NCBI GenBank assembly: GCA_022316685.1
Contig: JAKJHU010000057.1
Coordinates: forward strand, 62,001 to 126,000
Source: Progne subis subis
Taxonomy: Eukaryota > Chordata > Aves > Passeriformes > Hirundinidae
Direction of reading: 5' to 3'
DNA: 64,000 nucleotides
The notes under the pieces were generated by a model that was given only the letters and a program-made list of their open reading frames with translations, did no database searches and was not told where the DNA came from. Numbering within the stretch: position 1 is the stretch's first letter; the number at the start of each line of letters is the position of its first letter. Shown here piece after piece: positions 23,776 to 35,645 of this stretch. A program made the translations under genes and the position numbers.

Positions 23776-25577
23776 GCTCCCTGAAACCTGTCAGCCAGCA
23801 CCTCCACATCAGCAGATGCTAACTGCGTCAGTATTATGTTGCATTAGATGTAATAATGCTTTGTTCACTCCTTTTTCCTGCTAATAACTAGCTGCTTCCT
23901 TACATCCCTTCTGGTCAGCCCTGTCAGTCAAATGACAAGTCTGTCACAATATACGTTATTCAAAAATGGACCTGTTGCCAGCTCTGTGAGGCTGGGGGAT
24001 GGGTTCCTGTATCATATCACTCTTCCCTTCCATACATCTCAATTTCCTGCTTTCTGCATGATTAATGCACATTTGCTTCCCTCTACATAATGTAGACAGC
24101 AAAGAATGAATTATGCTGCTTCATTACATTAACAGGTAACATGTCTTTCCATACCTATATACACTAATTGCTGCTTTCTTGTGCCTTATGTTTGTAAATG
24201 AACTAGATAGAAAGAGTAAATACAGAATAATGGCATGTTATGCTCCCGTAATGTAATAGAAATCAGAGAAGGGCAAGAAGGCAATTCTCATACTACAGAG
24301 TTAGTTTAGTAACTTTTCACAATTTTAAAGCCACCACTATCCTTAGGACACTGACATTTGACTTTTGATGTTGAGCTTCAGTACTTTTTACTAAATTCAA
24401 GGAAAAGAAGGTAGACCTTTGTTGTAGTTGATAGGAAATGGACACAAGGGACTGAAAACAATTAATCTAAGCATTAGCAATGTAGACTACAAGATATTGT
24501 TCACATATGGCTAATCTATGCTAAAACTTAATACTAGATAAATAACGCAATATTGGCACTCTCAGACCAACTCCACTATTGTATCTGTAAATAACAATAT
24601 TATGCAGACTTGAACACATTAGTAGCTTTAAAACAGAGAGCAATAGCAGATGCTATAAAGTAGACAGACTCAATTCTGTTTGGACATTCATTGTATTAAT
24701 ACTATTTTCAATTTATTTAGCAGGAAAGTGCTTTTATTAATGACTACTGCCTATGTATGAATGAGAATGTATGTGGGTGTTGTACACTCAAACGTGTGCA
24801 TATTAGCTGTTCTGCCTGTCTTAAAAATTCCCTAAGAGGACACACTATCATCTTTTAACAACACCTAGCAGTAGCATATAATATGCCATACAGGCACAAC
24901 ATAAGAAAATACTGGTGCCACAGATCCAGTCATAATTTAGCTAGAGGGGATAAAAGCATTAATAACCAAACACAATTTGATTGGAAAAATTAGCACTATC
25001 AGCTGATCAATCCTTGAGAAATGTCTTGGGATGTTTAACCAGAAGTAAGAATCCAGCTGTTAGTAGTTGTTTGTCTTTTTTTTCTCTCTTACTTCACAGA
25101 GCCTCCAGAAGGTTATGTAGAAAGAAAATCAATTAAATAAAAATGGACAATGATAAAGAAGTCAAGAGAGCAATTGTAAAATCAATACATTTCTTCAAAA
25201 GAAGCTCTCAAGGTGGCTGCAGAATATGGAACAGAAGCCCGACATACCAAGCAGACACAATGTCGAGAACCAAAGGAAGATCCAAAAATACTTCCATGTT
25301 GATCAGAAAGGGTGGCATGGAAAGATTTGCAATAACCCAAGGTCAATCAAACCCTATCCTCTATTGCCTACCCTGACTCTGGAGGACAGGTAACGAAGTT
25401 TCAGACAACAGGCCATGTAATTAAGTGGACAGTGTTTGTGTTTGAAGAACCCAGCACTTCAAGAGCCAGCCAAGAATGAACTTTTGTGGTAGCAAACATC
25501 AGCAGAAATATTACCAACTTCTGCTCTAAGTACAAGCCATAATTCTTCAATTTTCAAATAAGCACGTCGTACATACA

Positions 25578-25597
25578 CCCCCACCCTCCCACCCCCC
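25578..25597 (-). other. Strong G-quadruplex motif on the minus strand
   Basis: On the + strand the run is C5-A-C3-T-C3-A-C6; the minus strand therefore has four G tracts with single-base loops, the arrangement that gives the most stable parallel quadruplexes. It stands alone in AT-rich DNA. Confidence 0.8.
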
Positions 25598-26238
25598 TAC
25601 ATTTAAACAATAAAACTCTGCCAAAGGAAAATATTCCATTATGCATGCAATTTTCTCTCCAAGAAGAGGACTGAAGAAAGGACAGACCACATGTGAAATG
25701 CTAGTAAATAGCCATCAATGTTAATTAGTTGTTTGATGCACTTTTGGGTGGTTCTCAGTGTGGCAAGGACAGCAAAAGAGCTTATTTGGATGAGTGGAAA
25801 AACCAAGGGAAAAAACCCACTTTAAATGGAAAAATGAACTTCATCTTAATGCTTTCTTACAAGCTGATGAGCAGCTTTATGAAACCATCAGAGATCAAAA
25901 TCATTTAAGCCATCATAAAAGATAGTGATGTCAAACTATTTCACTTGAAAAATAATTGGCAGAAAAGGGTCTTAAAAAATAACAGTGAATTAATACACTT
26001 AGCTGTGTTTTAGTGCTGCTTCTAAATTTGCAAACTGTAAAACTCAGTCCAGAAAATATCTTGACCTCTTTTTCCTGTGTCAGATTAAGGCAGAATTAAA
26101 TGTGACTCAAGTAGTCAGGCAGGGTATTTAGATAAAAATTCTTAGCCATATTCACTTTTGATTTCAAAACCATTTTTGTTTTACTGCAAATTCACGATTC
26201 TGAAAACATAGTAAAAAAGATGACTTTAAAGAAATTAC

Positions 26239-26262
26239 TTTTTTTTTTTTTTTTTTTTTTTT
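26239..26262. repeat. (T)24 homopolymer
   Basis: An uninterrupted run of 24 T residues. No adjacent gene-like sequence identifies it as a retrocopy tail. Confidence 0.95.
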
Positions 26263-26869
26263 GCAAAACATCTGTGTAGTGATATACCATGACAAGCATG
26301 AGGCATGCAAACACAACTCAGAGCAACTGGCACTTCTGTCAGCACTGAAAGCATTGATGTAATTTAGTATTTGTGGTAAGCCCCAAATATTCCTCTTGCA
26401 GCACAACATTTGTTACCTACTTCCTATGGAATTTCTGAGCAGGAACCAGGTCCAGCTATATCATGTTCTATTTCTTCCCCTAAACAAGGTTTTCTTTTTT
26501 GAATTCTTCAGTATCAAATGCTCTCAAGTTCACATATGTACTTAAATATTTGGGAATCCTACCTCTTCCCAAAACCAGACTTGACAACTTTTCTTTTAGC
26601 TATTATTATTTGCAGATTTCTCATCCATGCTCATGTTGATGAAACAAAACAGTGTTTTAATTTTCCCTTTAACCAATACATTATCTTCATTAATTTAGTC
26701 ACAAAACATTTGTAATGACTTTTTTAAAAGTAAGTTTTTATTTGTGTGTAAGGTGTACTTCTAGATCATTAACACTGAATCTTTAATACAGTCACTATGC
26801 TTTTAGAAGTTGACATCTAACCAACATAACATGTTTTTCCATAGGCAGTGGCCAAATTCCACAGTCATC

Positions 26870-27274
26870 AATGCCTTTTTGGGGCCACCTAAAACAGAGG
26901 CCAGACAAAATTAAGGGAATAAAAAGCGGTTATATTTATTGAAGGGCCTTCAGGTACATTTTGGCCCCCCAGCCCCCAGGGGCTACACCAAAGATGGACG
27001 ATGGGTCATGGATTTTCACACTTACGTAAGTTTGGTCCATTTGCATATTGGTGGTCAATCTCCCAATTACAGCTTCAGGTAATGAAGTAATTTACCCCAA
27101 GTTTGCTTCCCCCCGCCCCAACTCACTTTTGTTTACAGTTCTCAGGGCCTGAGACAGTGAGGTGTTCTTGCTGTCCAGTAGCTAACACTCTACATGGAGT
27201 TTAGAGTTACACACTAATAAATTGCAAGATTACAAATATATGAAAAACATAAAAGCTAAAATCCTAAGGCATCG
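26870..27274 (-). mobile_element. Solo LTR of an endogenous retrovirus
   Basis: About 405 bp bounded by a direct repeat TCATCA (26865-26870 and 27275-27280), overlapping the element by one base depending on where the termini are set. The ends are short inverted repeats: ATGCCTT at the left and AAGGCAT at the right. Read on the minus strand it has LTR architecture: a 5' GATGCCTTAGGATTTTAGC-type start, and towards its 3' end TTCAATAAATATAACCGC (a poly(A) signal), then CTGGCCTCTGTTTTAGGTGG before the terminal AAAAAGGCAT. No gag, pol or env remains, so it is a recombined solo LTR. The style recalls LTRs common in songbird genomes, but I cannot assign the family. Target duplications of 5-6 bp fit either ERVL-like or ERVK-like elements. 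Confidence 0.75.
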
Positions 27275-27280
27275 TCATCA

Positions 27281-30150
27281 CAGAGAGCGCATCGGTGATA
27301 GTGTATGTGCAGCTGTCCTGTGGCTCGCTCTCTGGGACCTTGGGTGTGTGCTACTGCACAGGCAACAATGAGCACATCAATCTGGCAGCATCATTACTAG
27401 GAACAGACTTCAGGACTTCAGTTCACAACACTAAATCTCCAAAAATATTTTCCATAAAATATAATGATTTCTTGAAGTTAGTTTTGTATAAAGTCCTCTC
27501 TTTTTAAAATCTGCTATCCGAATGCCAGGTGTTTGTGATCTCGTCATGCCAACAATGATGTCTGGGATGAGCAAAACTCTAACAAAAACACACAGAAATT
27601 AAAAAGAAAAACAAAACAAAACAAATGACCAAAGGAGTGTTATATTTCAACATTTACATTTCAATGTATACATTGAAGATATTTGAAAGCAATATTCCAT
27701 TCTCTCATCCTTTGCATGTAGACCTGTGACTTGTATATAAGAAAACTGAAAACCCAACAAAAGGAAACAGAACAAATTAATAATCCTTTCCTTCAGCAAG
27801 TTAAATTTTACTCTGCTAAATGAGTTGACTTTCAAAGTTTCCCCCAGGGGAATCATGTAACTTTGGAGGGTTTATCTCAAGAAACAATTATGAAAATGGG
27901 TATGAAGGATGCCAGGGGGCTAGTGGAGTGGATGGGCCTAGAGAGGTTTGTTTAGTTACCTTAAAGAAAGTTCTTTGAAAGGGGAAACTACCACCACCTC
28001 CACATAAGATTACATTTTGTCATGATTGATTATTTACTCAAAGGAACTTAGCCTCAGCAAGAACACTGTGTGGATAGAAGGAGATATTCTTCACAACCTG
28101 TTACGAAAGAGCACCACACCAGCTTGGACAGGAAACCAAAAGAGAAGGCAACACAGAATGATACTGCTTTTTTCAACATGGTCCAAGTTAAAGCACAGTG
28201 AGAGCATCGCCCTGCTGACACAAATGATCTTGAGGGTGGACAATATTTCAAATCATCCCAGACACACGAACTGAGACTACACAGATGCCTAAGAATGGCA
28301 GCTCAGCTCCAGAGCATCTTCTCTCTGGTACTTCAAACACACAGGGTTTCTGTCACAATGAACTCTTACAGCTGAAGAATAAGAAAAGGACTAGGTCAAG
28401 TAGAAAAGACAAACAATTGTGTGGCTACTTTAAAAATAATTCTTTTGGAGTCAGCATGGAGTGTTACCTCCCATGGCTATGGAACATTTGCTTCTGCAGA
28501 CTTACAGTCTATTGCCTTACCAGAAGCAATTCAGCGCCCTGCCATACAGACTCTCCTGGAACAAACACTTGTCCTTATCTTGTAGGTTTTACTAAGGTGA
28601 TTATCACTACACTAGTTTCTAAAATTTACGATATGGGCTACTGTACAATGGCTGATGATTATGATTGAATGAGTAGAGAGAAGTACATCAAAAAGGCTCC
28701 CACAGTTTCTCAAATTACGAAAGCGTCGAGTTGGTGCCCAGTACGAGGAAGACTTGAACACATCAATGCAGATGTAACTTTGCTAACAGCCACAGGCAGA
28801 TCCTCACTAGTATGGTTCTTGTGACATGGTGATCTGACTAATATCTGAAGACACTTTACATGCCAGCTGCATTGATAGAGAGCAGGAAGTGTAACCTTTG
28901 ACCAGAGATTAATTACAGTGTGAGCTTTTCTGCAAACAAAATCTAGAGGAGTTAATGTCCAGTATCAGTCATAAAGTGCATTTAGGACTCTCTATAAATC
29001 TAACTGAAGTATTTAATGAAATTATCATCTTCCTGTGTAATTTGAAACAGATGTGAGAGTTTTGCCAAAACGAAAAGGATGTTTAAACTCCCAGAGCACT
29101 AGGGCTAGAACCAAAGGAGTGTATGATACTGAAGGGTAAGGGGCTTTCACAGGCTCTGATCTGGTATTTCAAATTTATATGTGGGACTTCAATGTCCAGA
29201 AGAGCCACCTCTGGATGGGTCTCCAAGGATCCACATGCTGAACAGAGGCCACGTACCTTTAATCACTTGGAAGTACTGAGGAGAGCAGGCTTATGTCATC
29301 TTTAAAAAAAGAAACCACCATAGATTTTCCATTTTGTGTGTCCTTTTGTTTTCTTACTCCCTGGATATACCACAGTTCACACATCACAAGATTTTTCTGC
29401 TGTGTGAAAAGTTTAAAGTCAGTTTCCTCCAGCTCTTTCTCATCTGAATGATTAAAAATCTCTCTGCTCCATTTCCCAACAGAGTTTCTCCAAGAAGCAT
29501 CAGAGCAGGATTGCATCTGAATGTCGTTGTATAGTCAACAGCTACTACTGCAAACAGGAGCGGTTGGTCTTTTTTTTCCACTGTATGTTCTGGTACCAGG
29601 CATATCTATAAAAACTATCTCATTAAAAAATCAGCTTGTAGGGTCAAGTACATGAATATTAGTAAATAAGAGATAGACCAACAAAAACTTTATAGATTGT
29701 TTTTTATTAACTAATTAAAGATGGCCTGTTCTACTAAAGTGTTTGGTGTCAGCTAGGTTGTTTCTTTCTTCATTTGAGGAAGATTAATTTAGCTTATTTT
29801 CTATTTAAATTTCATCACAATAGTAAATTTTAATTCTGATTTTCTATTCAATCTGCTTTTATCATGACTTTTTTAATCACCATATCTGAGCTTCCCTGAA
29901 GTGCAGCTTTTTAATGACCTTGCTGAAAATCTCTTCCTGATGTCAGAATCTCTATGTGGGCAGGTGTTACAATGCTTTGGCAGTGATAGAATTATTCCTT
30001 CATAGTCTATAGAGGCTCTTAAGCTGCCTTCATCCCCATAGCATCTAAACTCCATTGAGTAGCACATTAACTGACAAGACTAACATCCATCATCTCTGCC
30101 TCACTCACCTCTCTTGAAGAAGCATGAACGTAGAGCAGTGTATGGTTTGG
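27281..30150. other. Intergenic desert, no gene recognised
   Basis: An A-rich low-complexity (AAAAC)n-like run lies at about 27603-27625. TGATTGAT at 28023-28030 is a PBX-HOX composite word. The 127-codon frame at 28285-28668 (+) lacks recognisable similarity or splice context. 29,690-29,870 is very AT-rich with several TTAATT words. Confidence 0.5.
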
Positions 30151-30152
30151 GT

Positions 30153-30154
<2 letters not shown>

Positions 30155-30194
<40 letters not shown>
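30155..30194. repeat. (T)40 homopolymer
   Basis: Forty consecutive T residues preceded by a TTTGGGTGG context. Its length is likely to be unstable and prone to sequencing error. Confidence 0.95.
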
Positions 30195-30197
<3 letters not shown>

Positions 30198-33190
30198 GTC
30201 CCTGTTTTATTTTTAAATGCCCCTGCCTCTAGGTATGTACCTTGGAAAAATTCTCCCCTCACATACAGCAGAAACTGCAGAGAAGTTTCTAAAGGTGTTT
30301 CATTCCTGCCATTTTTTACACCTGTGTCTCCAGTCGGTCTCTATCCTGTCCAGAAATTACGTTTATCATGACAAAGGCTCTAGTACAAGTGTTAAAAGGA
30401 CTCCTACATTTAGAACACTTTATACTAATGAACTTCTGTATCTATAGTAGAAAGTGCTTTTCAAATGTAAGATTATTTTTGTATGCAAGTATGCATAGCA
30501 CTTGCAGCTAGAACAATTACTCCTTGCATATATAGCTACTGGTAAAAATACATCCAGCTGAAGCTTCTCCAGTGAGTAAAAGTTGCTGTCAAAGACCATC
30601 TTTAACTTTCTGGCTTACTTGTGGTTTTACTCATTTAGCTTGGTATTCTAGGAATATCAAGGATATTCTATTCAAGCTAAGGGGATGACAACACTGATGA
30701 TAATGGAGCAGTCCAGTGCGAGGGTACTCAGCCTCGGAGAGCTGCACAGTCACTCTGTTATTAAGAGACGTCATGAAAACAAAATGTAATTGCAGATGAA
30801 TATCTTGGCAGTGTAATTGTGTTAACTTCAAAAACCCTGTAGAGGTAGCACTCCCTTACCATACTTCTAAGACGGATTAGGAAAGCTGTATTACTTTCCA
30901 TCCATGATATGATTATCCTGTGATTGTATCCCCTTATCTCACTCACGGTTTTAACTTCCAGGGCACTCCTCCTCAGTCTTGGCTCACTGCCTCTCTTCCT
31001 CAGGGAGAGGAGCTGCCAAGTCCTCTGGCACTCTGTAACCCTTGTGGCAAGATACAGCATCATATTAAAAAGGAAACAGACTCACTTCAGTGTGCCATCA
31101 AATATACAGATGATAAAATGCTCTTGGACCACAGGAGTTCTCATCTAATCTAATCTGGTCCGTGTTAATCACAGTCCAGTGAAATACCCACCCATATGAT
31201 TTTTTTTTACCAGTTGTGGTGCATTCATAAACCTTCAGTTCTTAAACTCTGGGAATTTCTTGAAGAATGCAGAAAAATTTTGGCATTATTTTGCTAGATC
31301 CATGAAAACAGGATTCAAGCACATATGGCATCAAAACTATGAGAATGCAAAGAGAACCCAAAATATATTACTTTAAAGAAAAATTCCTTATTTGGGAAGG
31401 GCTAGAGTTGTGATTTTTGAACTCTTAGTTTTGATGTTGCTGATGTTGTCAAGTATGAACTAGCCCATGCTGACAGACCTATAAGGAGAACTTGAACTGG
31501 AAATTGTCATAACTCCCAGTTTACCCTGCTTTCTTTGGAGCAGGTCAGTTTTCCTCTTCCTATTTCACAAGAAATCCCCATTAACTATCCCCCTCACTCT
31601 TGCCACAAAGACACTTGTAGCATTTCCTGCTGGATTCCACCCTCCACCTCCCTGTGCAATTAGCAAAGGAGGTCCAATTCATGGTCCAATTTATTCCCAC
31701 TACCACTGTCCTGCTCTCTGCCCACCTCTCACAGCTCCTTCCCTTTCTTCTGCTGTCTGATTTTTCTCCATCCCCGCTCTCTCGATGTTAACCCTCCTCC
31801 CACACCTCCTGCGCTCTCCCCTCCCCTCTATTTTGTTTCCATGTCACTCCAGCAGCAGAAATCCAGCTAACATCCCTGTCCCTCGGTGGTATTTCAGAGC
31901 CAGATCGATTTCGTGGTGCTGCAAGCAGAGCCCAGGTGGGGCAGGGCAGGAGCAGGGGGGCAGCACAGAGGGCACAGCGAGGGGCTGCACGGCCAGCAGG
32001 GATGGATGCTCGACATCCCAGCTCCATCAAACACGAGCTGCTGCCAGGTCCATCCCTTGTCCATGAACACAGTAGCTGACTCGCTACATTACAAATACTG
32101 GGATATCCTGAAGATGAAAGGAAAAATGCACACTACACTCAGAGTCTTGTAATTAGCATCTGGCACCAGAGAACCCATTAAAAAAGTCATGACTTTTCCT
32201 GTAGGCAAATATGTGCTGAAAGTACAACATAGCCTTTGAATACTACTGACCCAATAATCCAAAGAAAACAAAGAAAACAAAGAAAGAAGTGCTTTTAACT
32301 TCCCATGAGCTGTGTTGTGGGAACTGCCAGTAACACTCCTGTGCTCTGTAACACTCTCAGTCTGTCCACTCTGGCCCTGGGAATCTCTGCCACAGGTTCA
32401 TTTCCAAATCTTCACCCTTCTCTTTTGTAAAGAGATCACATTATGGTGATCAGCCTTGGTATGCAGCAGCAAAAATACAAATTCTTGAGAATGTCTTGTA
32501 TCCCACTGTGGGCAATACTGACTGGATGTTTCACTGGAATGAAGACCCTGCACTGCAGCTTACCGTACCAAGGGCCACACACCCCCCAGGCTGCTGGCAG
32601 TTTGTGCACTGACCCATCTATATCGACCTCCATGTTGTTTCAAGCCCACTCAGTATCATCCTGAGCTGTCATTCCCAATCTTCCCATCACCCCAATCAAG
32701 CAACCTGCCTACGGACCCACTAGAGCAGACACATCAGGAAAATGGAAAACGAGTCAGAGAAAATAACCACATTTTACATTTATATCTTTGTTCCACTAGG
32801 TGTATACAAAACTGAAACAGCCTTAATTAAGGCTCTTTAAGGCTTTCTATAAAGACTTCTCTCCTATAAAGAAGAGGAGAAATGCCTTCTGGCCAATATG
32901 AAATGAATCTGTAACTTTTGCTGTCACAGAAGTCACAGAGGATATTCCTGGTAATCCTTGATATAGGGTGCTGGGAAACTGGCATTCAATGAGTTATGAT
33001 CTATATTAATTTTACATATAATTTTCTGTGGAATTCTCTGTTCTCATGTAATCTGCAGGGAATCCAACTAGGAAAAGCACCAGAATTGATTCTCATATAG
33101 GCCAATACCAGTAAACAACTAACTCCTCTTAAAGTAGCTTCGAGTTTCAAGGTCGCTCGACCAGTTTTTCTGGAGACCAGCACACAACCA
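30195..33190. other. Intergenic desert, pyrimidine-rich block near 31.8 kb
   Basis: No gene recognised. About 31,736-31,850 is strongly pyrimidine-rich on the + strand, and 31,938-31,972 holds four G tracts with loops of 2-9 nt (possible quadruplex). An A-rich imperfect tandem of AAAGAAAAC units is at about 32260-32287. Confidence 0.5.
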
Positions 33191-33192
33191 TT

Positions 33193-33237
33193 ATGGCCAA
33201 GATCAAAATGGCCAAGATCAAAATGGCCAAGATCAAC
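33193..33237 (+). repeat. 15-bp tandem triplication with YY1-like cores
   Basis: Three contiguous copies of ATGGCCAAGATCAAA at 33193-33207, 33208-33222 and 33223-33237; the last two bases of copy 3 diverge. Each junction reconstitutes AAAATGGCC, which resembles the YY1/REX1 core AAnATGGC; the first copy has TTATGGCC. The apparent DLGHF peptide repeat on the minus strand is only a translation of this. Confidence 0.85.
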
Positions 33238-34684
33238 CCTGTGTAAGTAATCCTTCAGAACTGAACCCTGAAACGAGCAAGGCAACGTGTTATGGCATTT
33301 CTGGATCAGTGTGAAAAGGAAAATCTAAGGATCACTTTAGATAATTCCATGCATTCTTGAAGAGGAAACTCTCCTACCTGGAAGGTCTGTGAGAACCAGG
33401 GAAACTCAACAGAGGTCTTGCATTTTCACCATCCTAGGTATTGTCAGTATAAGCAGATTTTTTTTTGCCTAGCTCAGGTCCTTTATATGACCTTCCTATG
33501 TTTGGGTGAAAAAAAGTGCCTCAGTTGCATGGAAAGCCTTGCAGAAATATTATGCTCTGAATGGCTTTTTATAACACTCTACAAAGGTCTAGATGACATG
33601 AGAGGGCTTAAATTTCCCCTTTGTAAAAATCCAATAGACTGTTTACTTTCAGTATAAAATCCGGTAACTTTTTAGGACATTTATCTTGCTACAGCCACAT
33701 CACAAAAATGTTACTTTTTCTCTTTTGATATATTTCCTATACCGATTAAAAAGTTTATGTTTGTGTTAAGAAGGAAATCTCCCTCACCTTCTTTGGGCAT
33801 TCAGGGGAGCCTGGAACTGACAATATGCTTTCTGCCACAGGCTTTTCTCTTTATCAAATCCTATTATGTCTGACTCTAAGGATATCTTAATACTAGGGAG
33901 AATTTCAAACTCAGCAGCCTGAAACATATGATCATCTCTCTTCAGCCCAGTGCAAGAGCTGACAGACTTTCTCCAGTATCATTGTAGTGATTATACTCCT
34001 GCTTTGGCCCAGAAGCAGCATGTTGTTACTACAAGATGCAGAGACCTGGCCATTAACCTACATTCTTAATATATTTCTTTCTCTTTTTTTGTTGAAACCT
34101 ACAGTGCTGGGGAGGTAAGTCACCTTCTGCAGACAAAAACACAGCACTGCACCAACTGGAAATTACGTAGTCACGAGTAAATAGCAAATGTGCAAGTGCT
34201 GTGATGTATCAACACTGTAACGTCTCTACGGGAATATGGTGCAAATGCACAGAGATCTCTGACACCATTTAAAGCTCATTCAAAATATCATGTCAGCCTA
34301 CAATACCCACACTTTATCAAATGGATATTTTAAGATGACGTCCTGAATGCTGATCATGTTTGCAATGTTGATGGGATTGCTCTCACTTTGCAGTCCTGTT
34401 CTGCTTTGACTGGGAAAATATTTTAGGTTCATCCTCAGAGTCTTTAGTAAAATTAACATTAAAGCTGGAGCCTATTCTTGGCCTATTTATTTCGATTCTT
34501 GTTTTAAAAAATAGAGTGCATTTTAGAGATAGCTGCTTCCTCTATAAGACATAGTCTGATAATGAAAACATCATTAATCTATAGCATGGAGACAGATAGA
34601 TCTGTGACAAAATGCCTTGTAAATGGCTCTAACAGAGTAATATTGACTGATTCTGTCAATACTGTAAGGAATTTGTTGCAATAT
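33238..34684. other. Intergenic, no gene recognised
   Basis: AT-rich with no repeat family or exon that I can identify. The start of the 166-codon frame that runs into the CR1 element (34562-35062) lies here but has no coding character. Confidence 0.5.
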
Positions 34685-35645
34685 CACAGAATCATAGAAC
34701 AGTTCAGGTTGGAGGGGACCTCTGGGACATCATCTGGTCCAGTCTTGTACTCAAAACAAGTCCAGCTGGATGGGTTTGCTCAGGGCCTTGTCTTGTCAAG
34801 CTTTCATTGCCTCCAAGGAAGGAGACTGCCTCTCTGGGCCCCTACTCCAGTGTTTAACCACCGTCACGGTGGATTTTTCTTTTCCTTTTTTTTTTTTTTT
34901 TTTTCACATCTAGTAGAATTCTCACACGTCACAACTTGCATTTGTTGCCTTTTGGTCACACCACCACGTGCCTCTGAGAAGAGTCTGTCTCCTCCACAGC
35001 CTCTGACCGCCGTGTGCAGCAACAACAGCCCCGCTGCCCGTGCTTTCCTGAAGGCTCAATAAACCCACTTCCCTCAGCCTCTGCTTGTATGTCAGGCGCT
35101 CCAGAGGCCACCCTGCTGGGCTCTGCTGGACTCCTCCCAACGTGAGTGTGAATGCCAACATTCACAAAACCCAAACCACGGGACACCCACCCTGATGCAG
35201 TGGCAATAATCACTGCTTTTGTGCACGTGGCTAAAATCTTGCTACAAGGCAACGGTATGTTATTGGCCTTATTTATCACAGAAACACATTGCTTGTCTGC
35301 TTCTCAGCTTTTGTCAGCCGGGATCTTCAGGCCTTTATTTCTGCAACTCTTCCCCCTGTCCAGTCTGTATGGTTGCCTGGGACTATTTTGTCCTAGTTGC
35401 AAGGAGATGCTCTGCCTGAAACCCTGCCAGGCCCTTCCTTCAGCCTGCCAAGGTCCCTGTGCTCCAGCGGAGGGACTGCTCCCCACAGCTTTGTGTCATG
35501 CACAGACTCGCAGATCACGCCCTCCCAGCCATTGTCTGGGCTGCCAGAGGTGTCAAATCTTCTGGCTGCAGTGTCCACACCTGCCAGCTGGATTTTGCAC
35601 CTCTGAACACAGCCCTCTGAGCCGGGTGACCCAGCCAATTCTCCT
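34685..35645 (-). mobile_element. CR1 LINE, 5'-truncated, antisense, ~1 kb
   Basis: The + strand begins CACAGAATCATAGAAC...GTTCAGGTTGGAGGGGACC, the reverse complement of the CR1 3' terminus, so the element reads on the minus strand. Minus-strand translation, broken by frameshifts, still shows reverse-transcriptase C-terminal landmarks: DTKLWGA followed by HRDLGRLK (within 35393-35662), and LERLTYKQRLREVGLLSLQE (within 34922-35161), the counterpart of the conserved ERLRELGLFSLE segment. The upstream limit near 35,645 is where the WLDGRAQRV-like segment fades. A 19-nt T run at 34886-34904 is internal. The frames 34562-35062 and 35152-35655 on the + strand are antisense artefacts. Confidence 0.92.

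Larger units (their letters stand above)
23776..26860. other. AT-rich intergenic desert
   Basis: The sequence turns abruptly AT-rich after the CpG block. The stretches 24,080-24,250 and 24,640-24,760 are repeat-free with ATTA/TAAT homeodomain words and look like candidate conserved non-coding DNA. A 24-nt T run lies at 26239-26262. No gene recognised; the 77-codon frame at 25143-25376 matches nothing. Confidence 0.5.

Noticed and set aside
22980..23807. 275-codon open frame on the minus strand
   Set aside because: It lies wholly in the CpG-rich block, overlaps a 224-codon frame on the other strand, and has no domain or conserved-protein pattern; long frames are expected by chance in GC-rich DNA.
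28285..28668. 127-codon + frame
   Set aside because: No known domain, no promoter or splice evidence; the length is plausible by chance.
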